Below, piece by piece: positions 6,172 to 11,708 of a DNA stretch of 17,803 nt. Numbering within the stretch: the stretch's first letter is position 1; every line of letters starts with the position of its first letter. The position numbers and the translations under genes are program-made. The notes below the pieces were generated by a model. The model was not told the DNA's origin and did not search any database. It was given only the letters and a program-made list of their open reading frames with translations. The DNA is from CALZJC01 sp041574955 (GTDB taxonomy: Bacteria > Acidobacteriota > Thermoanaerobaculia > Multivoradales > JAHEKO01): NCBI GenBank assembly GCA_041574955.1, contig JBFGNS010000090.1, positions 1-17,803 of the forward strand. The letters run 5' to 3'.

Positions 6172-6947
6172 GATCCGCCACCCGAGCGGCCGCACGTGCG
6201 GTGGCGGCGGTGCTCGCCGGGCTGATCGCCGCGGCGCTGGCGGGCGCCCCCGTGGCCGCGCGGGACGGCGAGCGGGCGCCGGTCGAGGAGCGGATCCGCT
6301 GGCTGGGCGTGATGCGCACGGTGGCGGTCTACGCGCCGCAGACGGCCCCCGAGTCCCTGCCCGTCCTGATGGTTCTCGGCCCCTCCGGACGCTCGGCCCG
6401 CTACGCCATCGACAGCTGGCGCCAGGTGGCCGACGAGGAGGGCGTGCTGGTGGCGGCGCTGGCCCCGGAGGCGCAGGAGTCGTGGCGGGTGCCGCGCGAC
6501 GGCCCCGCGCTGTTGCGCGCCATCGTCGACCGGTTGGCCCGCCGGCACGCGCTCGACCGCCGGCGCGTGGTGCTGTTCGGCGACGGCGCCGGCGGCAGCT
6601 TCGCTCTGCTGGCCGGGCTGATGCAGCCGGAGTACTTCGCCGCCGCGGCCAGCTTCTCGGGCGACCTCGAACCGCATCTGCGGGCCGTCGCCGAGCGCGC
6701 CGCGCGGCCGCTGCCGGTCTACCTCTACCGCGGCGCGCGCTGCTCGCGCTTGAGCCTGGCCGAGCTCGAGCGCACCGCGGGATGGCTCGACGAGGCCGGC
6801 CTGCCGGCGCGCGCCGCCGAGCTGCCCGGCCTGGGCTGCGACTTCGAGAAGCGCGGCCGCCGCGCGGCCGCCGGCATCTGGAACGAGCTCTCCCGCCACC
6901 GGCTGGAGGGCGAGCCGCGCTACGCTCCGCTGCCGATCGAGGGCTGA
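6168..6947 (+). CDS. Secreted alpha/beta-hydrolase-fold protein lacking the catalytic triad
   Basis: Starting at TTG 6168 gives 259 residues with a signal peptide (about 1-31, ending GAPVAARDG). The rest follows the PHB-depolymerase/esterase-like alpha/beta-hydrolase plan: RTVAVYAP, LPVLMVLGPSG, a DRRRVVLFGDGAGGSFALLA elbow, FAAAASFSGD, LPVYLYRG and ELPGLG...IWNEL. The nucleophile elbow G-x-S-x-G reads G138-D-G140-A-G142, so the Ser is Gly (GGC at 6585-6587). The usual Asp and His positions appear to be Cys192 (RGARCSRL) and Cys224 (LGCDFEK). These are the only two cysteines in the protein. It is therefore probably not a serine hydrolase; a binding or structural role is inferred. It is coupled to the GNAT gene by the TTGA overlap. 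The Ser position is certain by motif; the other two depend on my alignment by eye. Confidence 0.72.
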   Translation: MRSATRAAARAVAAVLAGLIAAALAGAPVAARDGERAPVEERIRWLGVMRTVAVYAPQTAPESLPVLMVLGPSGRSARYAIDSWRQVADEEGVLVAALAPEAQESWRVPRDGPALLRAIVDRLARRHALDRRRVVLFGDGAGGSFALLAGLMQPEYFAAAASFSGDLEPHLRAVAERAARPLPVYLYRGARCSRLSLAELERTAGWLDEAGLPARAAELPGLGCDFEKRGRRAAAGIWNELSRHRLEGEPRYAPLPIEG

Positions 6948-6992
6948 GGCGCGGCAGGGCCGAGGCACGGTATCGGCGGCTGTGCCGGTTTG

Positions 6993-7021
6993 TTGCGGCC
7001 CCGCCTGCCATGTCATAGACT
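6993..7021 (+). promoter_or_regulatory. Promoter of cox unit 1 (TTGCGG-17-TAGACT)
   Basis: TTGCGG (6993-6998) and TAGACT (7016-7021) are separated by exactly 17 bp, a sigma-70-type arrangement. The same elements, with TTGCAG, precede cox unit 2 at 10736-10764. The run TAGACTCCGCCCGCC is identical in both. The repeated spacing and sequence make this the best-supported promoter of the window. Confidence 0.7.
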
Positions 7022-7066
7022 CCGCCCGCCGTTGAAAGCAATCCCGCGCAAGCGGTTCCGTACCCA

Positions 7067-7114
7067 GTGAGCTTCGAGCCCCTCTTCTGCCCCGTCGGTG
7101 CGGGTCTGCCCGCC
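7067..7114 (+). promoter_or_regulatory. Leader element A of cox unit 1 (paralogous to 10805-10852)
   Basis: Starting at a GTG 51 nt after the -10 box, this leader aligns without gaps to the leader of cox unit 2; about 32 of the first 46 bases are identical. CGGTGCGGGT is shared exactly (7096-7105). It can fold GCGGG (7100-7104) with CCCGC (7109-7113) around a TCTG loop. A 48-codon frame from this GTG runs to a TGA that overlaps the subunit I ATG (ATGA at 7210-7213). However, the differences between the two leaders are not biased to third codon positions. A regulatory RNA or DNA element is therefore likelier than a conserved leader peptide. Confidence 0.5.
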
Positions 7115-7209
7115 AGCGATCCGTCGCGCGGGCCTTACGAGGGGTATGCCGCGGCCGGCGCGCCGGCGCCGGGCGGGCCTGAAGGCCATCTCCCAGGAGG
7201 GACCCCCGC

Positions 7210-9129
7210 ATGAGCGTTGCCGAGGTACATCCGGCGGCCGACGAGCACCACGGCCACGCCGAGGAGTCGTTCTGGACCCGATACGTCTTCTCCCAGGACC
7301 ACAAGGTGATCGGCATCCAGTACGCGATCACCTCGCTGTTCTTCCTGCTGTTCGGCTTCGGCCTGATGCTGATGATGCGCTGGCAGCTCGCCTACCCGGG
7401 CAAGCCGCTGGCGATCGTGCCGTCGATCGGCGTGCTGGGGGTGGTGTGGGTGGTGTTCGCCGTGCTGATGGCGCTCGACCTGACGCTGCTGCGAAAACGG
7501 GCCAAGGGCTGGGCGCTGCGCTCGATCCTGCTGCTGGCGGCGCCGGTGCTGGTGGTACTGACCCTGGCGGCGGCGATCGTCAACGAGACCAACGCTCCCG
7601 GCGGCATCATGCTGCCGGAGTTCTACAACCAGCTCGGCGCCATGCACGGCACCATCATGGTCTTCCTGGCCATCGTGCCGCTGGCGGTGGGCGCCTTCGG
7701 CAACTACGTGGTGCCGCTCCAGATCGGCGCCCCGGACATGGCGTTCCCCAAGCTCAACATGGCGAGCTACTGGTGCTACCTGCCGGGCGGCCTGGTGATG
7801 CTGGCCAGCTTCTTCGTTCCGGGCGGCGCCGCCAACTCGGGCTGGACCTCCTATCCGCCGCTGTCCAACATCGCCACCGAGGGCCAGACCTGGTGGCTGA
7901 TGGGGATGGTGCTGCTGATCACCTCGTCGCTGCTGGGCTCGGTCAACTTCATCACCACCATCTTCCAGCTGCGCGCCAAGGGGCTGAGCTTCATGCGGCT
8001 GCCGTTCTTCGTCTGGACGCAGCTGGTGACGGCCTTCCTGCTGCTGCTGGCGTTTCCACCGCTCGAGGCGGCGGCGTTCATGCAGCTCATGGACCGGGTG
8101 GCGGACACCAGCTTCTTCATGCCCTCCGGGCTGGTGGTGAGCGGCGAGGTGGTCGACATCGCCGGCGGCGGCAGCCCGCTGCTCTGGCAGCACCTGTTCT
8201 GGTTCCTTGCCCACCCCGAGGTGTACGTGCTGATCCTGCCGGCGATGGGAATCGTCGCCGAGGTCATCGCCAACAACACCCGCAAGCCGCTGTGGGGCTA
8301 CAAGGCGATGGTCTACGCCACCGTCTTCCTCGGCTTCATGTCGTTCATCGTCTGGGCGCACCACATGTTCCTGACCGGCATGGGCACCACCATCAGCGCC
8401 TTCTTCCAGACCACCACGATGATCATCTCGGTGCCGTCGGTGGTGATCCTGACGGCGCTGCTGATGTCGCTGTGGGGCGCTTCGATCCGGTTCAACACCC
8501 CGATGCTGTTCGCCCTCGCCTTCTTGCCGATGTTCGGCATCGGCGGGCTGACCGGGCTGCCGCTCGGGCTGGCGCCGTCGGACATCCACCTGCACGACAC
8601 CTACTACGTGATCGGGCACTTCCATTACGTGGTGGCGCCGGGCACGATCTTCGCCATCTTCGCCGGCATCTACTACTGGTTCCCCAAGGTGACCGGGCGG
8701 CGGATGAGCGAGCGGCTGGGCAAGCTCCACTTCTGGCCGTCGCTGGTGGCGATCAACTGCATCTTCATGCCGATGTTCATCCAGGGCCTGGCCGGCGTGT
8801 CGCGCCGGCTGTACGACGGCGGCGACCAGTACGCCCACGCTCAGCCGGTGCTCGAGTGGAACGAGTTCATGTCGTGGGGCGCCTGGGGGCTGCTCCTCGC
8901 CCAGCTGCCGTTCCTTTTCAACTTCTTCTGGAGCATCAAGCGCGGCGAGAAGGTCGAGGGCAACCCGTGGCAGGCCACCACGCTCGAGTGGGCGGCGGCG
9001 CCCTCGCCGCCGGTGGCGCACGGCAACTTCCCCGAGGTGCCGGTGGTGGTGCGCGGCCCGTACGAGTACAGCCCGCCCGACGCCGACGACGAGTACCTGC
9101 CACAGAGCGCCGCGCCGCAGGCCGGCTAG
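7210..9129 (+). CDS. ctaD: Cytochrome c oxidase subunit I (aa3-type)
   Basis: This is the 639-residue catalytic subunit of the terminal oxidase in the inner membrane, reducing O2 to water with proton pumping. Haem and metal ligands are intact: His146 (AMHGTIM) and His472 for haem a, His470 for haem a3, and His335, His384 and His385 for CuB. Tyr339 of HPEVY is the His-Tyr cofactor. D-pathway residues Asp176 (IGAPDMAFPKLN), Asn183 and Glu337 are present, as is the His462-Asp463 Mg site. The K-pathway segment, normally VPTGIK, reads V408-P-S-V-V-I413, so the lysine is absent. Two extra hydrophobic segments (about 68-92 and 104-124) lie between helix 1 and FYNQLGAMHG. AGGAGG at 7195-7200 precedes the ATG by 9 nt. 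It is followed by subunit III after 20 nt. Confidence 0.97.
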   Translation: MSVAEVHPAADEHHGHAEESFWTRYVFSQDHKVIGIQYAITSLFFLLFGFGLMLMMRWQLAYPGKPLAIVPSIGVLGVVWVVFAVLMALDLTLLRKRAKGWALRSILLLAAPVLVVLTLAAAIVNETNAPGGIMLPEFYNQLGAMHGTIMVFLAIVPLAVGAFGNYVVPLQIGAPDMAFPKLNMASYWCYLPGGLVMLASFFVPGGAANSGWTSYPPLSNIATEGQTWWLMGMVLLITSSLLGSVNFITTIFQLRAKGLSFMRLPFFVWTQLVTAFLLLLAFPPLEAAAFMQLMDRVADTSFFMPSGLVVSGEVVDIAGGGSPLLWQHLFWFLAHPEVYVLILPAMGIVAEVIANNTRKPLWGYKAMVYATVFLGFMSFIVWAHHMFLTGMGTTISAFFQTTTMIISVPSVVILTALLMSLWGASIRFNTPMLFALAFLPMFGIGGLTGLPLGLAPSDIHLHDTYYVIGHFHYVVAPGTIFAIFAGIYYWFPKVTGRRMSERLGKLHFWPSLVAINCIFMPMFIQGLAGVSRRLYDGGDQYAHAQPVLEWNEFMSWGAWGLLLAQLPFLFNFFWSIKRGEKVEGNPWQATTLEWAAAPSPPVAHGNFPEVPVVVRGPYEYSPPDADDEYLPQSAAPQAG

Positions 9130-9149
9130 CGGGCTAGAGGAGAACGGCG

Positions 9150-9740
9150 ATGCAGATTCCCTACAACGAAGAGGCGAGGCCCGACACCGGGTTGTACAAC
9201 GCCAAGCTGGGAGTGTGGCTGTTCCTGGCCTCGGAGGTGATGCTGTTCGGCGCGCTGTTCTCGAGCCTGGTGCTGCTGCGCACCGGCGTCGAGTACTGGC
9301 CGCACGGCTACGAGAAGCTCAACGTGCCGCTGGCGACGATCAACACCTTCGTGCTGATCGCCTCGAGCGTGACCATGGTGATGGCCTGGGCGTCGCTCAG
9401 GCTGAACGACTTCAAGAAGCACCGGCTGTACCTCGGCCTGACCTTCCTGTGCGGCCTCGGCTTCATGGTCATCAAGGCGATCGAGTACGGCTCCAAGTTC
9501 TCGCACGGCCTCTACCCGGCGACCGACAACTTCTACGCCACCTACTTCATGATGACCGGTCTGCACGGGCTGCACGTGGTGGGCGGCATGGTGGTCATCG
9601 CCTACCTGCTGGGGCCGGGCGCCCGCATGTGGAAGACCGAGCCCGAGCGCTTCACCAACCGGATCGAGGTCGTCGGCCTGTACTGGCACTTCGTCGACCT
9701 GGTCTGGATCTTCCTGTTCCCGATTCTGTACCTGCTGTAG
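9150..9740 (+). CDS. ctaE: Cytochrome c oxidase subunit III
   Basis: The 196-residue integral membrane subunit stabilises subunit I and helps sustain proton uptake. It is the short bacterial form with five predicted helices instead of seven. Family marks are LGVWLFLASEVMLFGALFSS (with the conserved membrane Glu), the helix FLCGLGFMVIKAIEYGSKF, TGLHGLHVVGGMVVI and the terminal VGLYWHFVDLVWIFLFPILYLL. The ATG at 9150 follows GAGGAG (9137-9142) with good spacing and lies 20 nt after subunit I, so both are co-transcribed from the 6993 promoter. Unusually, subunits II and IV are not adjacent but in a second unit about 1.2 kb downstream. A perfect hairpin 35 nt after the stop marks the end of this unit. 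Confidence 0.96.
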   Translation: MQIPYNEEARPDTGLYNAKLGVWLFLASEVMLFGALFSSLVLLRTGVEYWPHGYEKLNVPLATINTFVLIASSVTMVMAWASLRLNDFKKHRLYLGLTFLCGLGFMVIKAIEYGSKFSHGLYPATDNFYATYFMMTGLHGLHVVGGMVVIAYLLGPGARMWKTEPERFTNRIEVVGLYWHFVDLVWIFLFPILYLL

Positions 9741-9775
9741 TCCCGTAGCGAGCGCGTGGGGCGCCCGGCGCCGGA

Positions 9776-9808
9776 CGGGCGGGGAAGTCGCGACCGTCTC
9801 CCCGCCCG
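9776..9808. terminator. Perfect 10-bp hairpin at the convergent end of cox unit 1
   Basis: CGGGCGGGGA (9776-9785) pairs perfectly with TCCCCGCCCG (9799-9808) around a 13-nt loop that itself contains the palindrome GTCGCGAC. It lies between the stops of two convergent genes (9740 and 9822), the expected place for a bidirectional terminator. There is no T-tract on either strand, so it would be a non-canonical terminator or an RNA 3'-end stabiliser. Confidence 0.6.
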
Positions 9809-9821
9809 CACCGATCCGATG

Positions 9822-10286
9822 TCAGGCGTTGCAGCGGACTTCGGCCTTGATCAGCAGAACCCGGACATTGCCCGTCGCATCGACGGTCAAGTGGTAGGTC
9901 TCCTGGACCTGGAAGTTGTTGTTGGGTCCCGGCGCGATGAGCCGGTAGCTGTTGACGAAGGTACCGATCAGCGGTGCGGTTTCGCCGTCGAGCCCGACGA
10001 TCAGGCGGGTACCGCCGACGACCCGGAAGACGGTGCCGTTCAGCAGGCTCACGCCGGTGATGCCCTGCGATTGCAGCGAGATATGGCCGTGGAGGCCGCC
10101 GTTGCGGTCGACCGTCACCCCTTCGACGATGTGCAGCGTGCCCTCGAGGAGCACCAGGTCGGGGGGCACGCATTCGATTTCGTCGATGCGAGAGAAGGGC
10201 ACCTTGAAGCTGGTGGTTGCGGCAGGCGCCGAGGCCGCCAAGACCAGAACCGCCGCGACTGCTAACAGAAGAGACTTACGAAGCAT
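9822..10286 (-). CDS. Small secreted protein of unknown function
   Basis: Starting at ATG 10286, preceded by GAGGAGG (10303-10297) at 10 nt, gives 154 residues with a clear signal peptide (LRKSLLLAVAAVLVLAASAPAA). The mature part is rich in beta-type residues with Gly/Asn turns: GTLHIVEGVTVDRNGGLHGH, QGITGVSLLNGTVFRVVGG, a segment APGPNNNFQVQETYHLTVD, and a C-terminal CNA. Two cysteines (IECVPP and VRCNA) may form a disulfide. I recall similar small secreted proteins annotated only as hypothetical and do not assign a function. It lies antisense between the two cox units. Its codon use seems somewhat less GC-rich than its neighbours and its upstream region is the most AT-rich part of this interval, which might mean insertion. 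Frames extending the gene upstream of 10286 ignore the Shine-Dalgarno and signal peptide. Confidence 0.75.
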   Translation of the reverse strand: MLRKSLLLAVAAVLVLAASAPAATTSFKVPFSRIDEIECVPPDLVLLEGTLHIVEGVTVDRNGGLHGHISLQSQGITGVSLLNGTVFRVVGGTRLIVGLDGETAPLIGTFVNSYRLIAPGPNNNFQVQETYHLTVDATGNVRVLLIKAEVRCNA

Positions 10287-10416
10287 GGTTGTCTTTCCTC
10301 CTCGATGAGGTAAGGCGCTGTTGTCTGGTCGGTAGGCCCCGACGTGCTCAGCGCGGCCACCCGGTGGCCGTGCGACAGCTCGGATTGAGAATGAGATTTC
10401 AAAGAAAACGGCGCGT

Positions 10417-10445
10417 ATCCTGCGCGACAACGCGATTGCTGTCAA
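10417..10445 (-). promoter_or_regulatory. Candidate promoter of the secreted-protein gene
   Basis: On the - strand a perfect TTGACA (10445-10440) is followed at 17 bp by CAGGAT (10422-10417), which keeps the A2, A5 and T6 positions of a -10. A transcript would have a leader of about 125 nt before the ATG at 10286. The -35 is strong and the -10 weak. Confidence 0.35.
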
Positions 10446-10735
10446 GAGAGAGTTTCGCCGGCTATCGTCCGGCCCTGGAGCCGCCTGCGGGCACGGTCGG
10501 GCGGCACTTGGAGGGTTGGCCAGGAGGGCTGCGCCCAGATCTGCTGGACCCGCGGCCGGGTGAGCGGGCTCGCTGGACCGACGGCGATTCGGACCACCCC
10601 CTGGCCGGCAGGCCCGGGAGATCGCGCCGGGAGGTGGGCTCGAAAGCAGCTGCGCAAGCCCCACCAGCCGGCGGGTGTGTCGGGCAGACGCGTCGGCGCC
10701 GTCGATGGCGGCCGCCGCCGGCCCGCGCCGGGCGT
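10446..10735. other. Intergenic stretch without recognised gene
   Basis: Between the secreted-protein promoter and the unit 2 promoter lie about 290 nt of GC-rich sequence. Open frames on both strands run through it but have no Shine-Dalgarno and no recognisable domain, and their proteins are Arg/Pro/Gly-rich as expected for out-of-frame GC-rich DNA. I see no tRNA-like or repeat structure. Confidence 0.5.
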
Positions 10736-10764
10736 TTGCAGGCCTCCGGCGCTTGTCGTAGACT
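10736..10764 (+). promoter_or_regulatory. Promoter of cox unit 2 (TTGCAG-17-TAGACT)
   Basis: TTGCAG (10736-10741), a 17-bp spacer and TAGACT (10759-10764) match the unit 1 promoter almost base for base in both hexamers and spacing. The run TAGACTCCGCCCGCC after the spacer is identical. Two copies of the same promoter driving two halves of one enzyme imply shared control. Confidence 0.7.
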
Positions 10765-10804
10765 CCGCCCGCCTCAACACGCCGTCTTGAGCAGCCCCGA
10801 GCGA

Positions 10805-10852
10805 GTGAACTCCATGCGCCTTCCCCGTCCCCCCGGTGCGGGTTTGTCCGGT
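10805..10852 (+). promoter_or_regulatory. Leader element B of cox unit 2 (paralogous to 7067-7114)
   Basis: The GTG at 10805, 46 nt after the -10 box, begins a stretch aligning ungapped to the unit 1 leader, with CGGTGCGGGT exact at 10834-10843. CGGG (10839-10842) can pair with TCCG (10847-10850), including one G-U pair, around a TTTG loop. This keeps the inner hairpin of leader A. The frame from this GTG encodes 31 residues and ends at TGA 10898-10900, 24 nt before the subunit IV start. Confidence 0.5.
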
Positions 10853-10924
10853 CCCCGCCGGGCGCCGCGCACGGCGTTCGCGATTCGTCGCAAACACTGA
10901 GCCCGCTCAGCCTGGAGGGAGCCG

Positions 10925-11227
10925 ATGGCCGGACACACCGTCGAAGAGATCAAGAAGGAGACCCGGACCTACATCCTGGTCTTCGTCGCGCTGGCGTTCC
11001 TGACCGTGGTCACCGTGGCGGTCAGCTACCTCCACCTGAGCTTCGGGCCGGCGGTGGCGCTGGCGCTGTTCATCGCCTCGATCAAGGGCAGCCTGGTGGC
11101 CTGCTTCTTCATGCACCTCATCTCGGAGCGCAAGCTGATCTACTCGGTGCTGCTGCTGACGGTGGCGTTTTTCGTGGCGCTCATGCTGCTGCCGCTGGGC
11201 ACGTTCATGGACCACCTGTCGGGCTAG
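10925..11227 (+). CDS. Cytochrome c oxidase subunit IV (prokaryotic COX4 type)
   Basis: The 100-residue accessory subunit of the oxidase is an inner-membrane protein with three predicted helices (about 16-37, 42-65, 74-97). The family signature is ALFIASIKGSLVACFFMHLI, in which a Lys and a His lie in or next to the membrane. This closely follows the prokaryotic subunit IV pattern, so the call is firm. GGAGG (10914-10918) lies 6 nt before the ATG. It is the first gene of cox unit 2, behind its promoter and leader. The next gene begins 20 nt after the stop. Confidence 0.93.
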   Translation: MAGHTVEEIKKETRTYILVFVALAFLTVVTVAVSYLHLSFGPAVALALFIASIKGSLVACFFMHLISERKLIYSVLLLTVAFFVALMLLPLGTFMDHLSG

Positions 11228-11247
11228 CCGGCCCGGGACCGCTGTCG

Positions 11248-11451
11248 TTGTCGCTCAAGATCTTCCACCTGGTGTTCATCGCGCTGTCGGTGCTGATGGC
11301 GGCGCTGGTCGGCGGCTGGGGGATCCACCGCTGGCTGGCGACCGGCGACGCCGGCGACCTGGCGCTCGGCGCCGGCTTCTTCCTGGCCGGCGCGGCGCTC
11401 GCCGTCTACGGGCTCAAGGTGCTGCGCAAGTTCCGGGAGATGCCGCGGTGA
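11248..11451 (+). CDS. 67-aa two-helix membrane protein of the cox unit
   Basis: A TTG start at 11248 gives 67 residues: SLKIFHLVFIALSVLMAALV, then GGWGIHRW, then a second helix LALGAGFFLAGAALAVYGLKV ending with basic KVLRKFREMPR. The two membrane segments, basic cytoplasmic tail and position between subunit IV and the CxxC protein suggest a small oxidase subunit or assembly factor. I recall similar unnamed proteins in oxidase clusters of related bacteria, but this is unverified. Its stop overlaps the GTG of the next gene (GTGA at 11448), so translation is probably coupled. There is no ATG alternative and the Shine-Dalgarno is poor. Confidence 0.7.
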   Translation: MSLKIFHLVFIALSVLMAALVGGWGIHRWLATGDAGDLALGAGFFLAGAALAVYGLKVLRKFREMPR

Positions 11452-11708
11452 GCGCGGCGCGGCGCCTCTGGCTGTGGGTGGCGGCGCTCCTCGCCGCGCC
11501 GGCGGCGGCGCGCGCCTGCGCCGTCTGCTTCGGCGCCGCCGATTCGGCGATGACCCGCGGCATGAACAACGGCATCCTGGCGCTGCTGGCGGTGATCGGT
11601 CTGGTCCAGATCGGCTTCGTCGCCCTGTTTCTGCACTTCCGCAACCGTTCCCGGCGGCTGCGCGAGCGGCGCCGGAGCCTGCATCTGATTCAAGGGGGGT
11701 TGCACTAG
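11448..11708 (+). CDS. 86-aa CxxC membrane protein of the cox unit
   Basis: The GTG at 11448 overlaps the upstream stop. The 86-residue product has a signal-like N-terminus (RRLWLWVAALLAAPAAARA) followed directly by Cys24-Ala-Val-Cys27 in ACAVCFGAADSAMTRGMNNG. A single membrane helix follows (ILALLAVIGLVQIGFVALFLHF), then a strongly basic cytoplasmic tail (RNRSRRLRERRRS). The CxxC would face the periplasm, on the same side as the CuA domain of subunit II, whose gene begins at the very next base after this stop. A role in CuA copper delivery or thiol chemistry is a reasonable inference but not shown. The gene's 3' end contains the GGGGGG that probably serves as ribosome site for subunit II. 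Confidence 0.72.
   Translation: MSAARRLWLWVAALLAAPAAARACAVCFGAADSAMTRGMNNGILALLAVIGLVQIGFVALFLHFRNRSRRLRERRRSLHLIQGGLH

Noticed and set aside
6964..6986. Inverted repeat GGCAC-N13-GTGCC just upstream of the cox unit 1 -35 box
   Set aside because: Only 5-bp arms in GC-rich DNA and no counterpart upstream of the unit 2 promoter, so not reported as an operator or terminator.
7098..9137. 679-codon + strand frame and 628-codon - strand frame (7135-9021) over the subunit I gene
   Set aside because: Subunit I in the other frame is unmistakable. These frames give low-complexity His/Arg/Gly-rich proteins and exist only because of base composition.
10217..10900. 227-codon + strand frame running into the unit 2 leader
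   Set aside because: It begins antisense inside the secreted-protein gene, has no Shine-Dalgarno and no recognisable domain. Only the last 31 codons coincide with the leader GTG frame.
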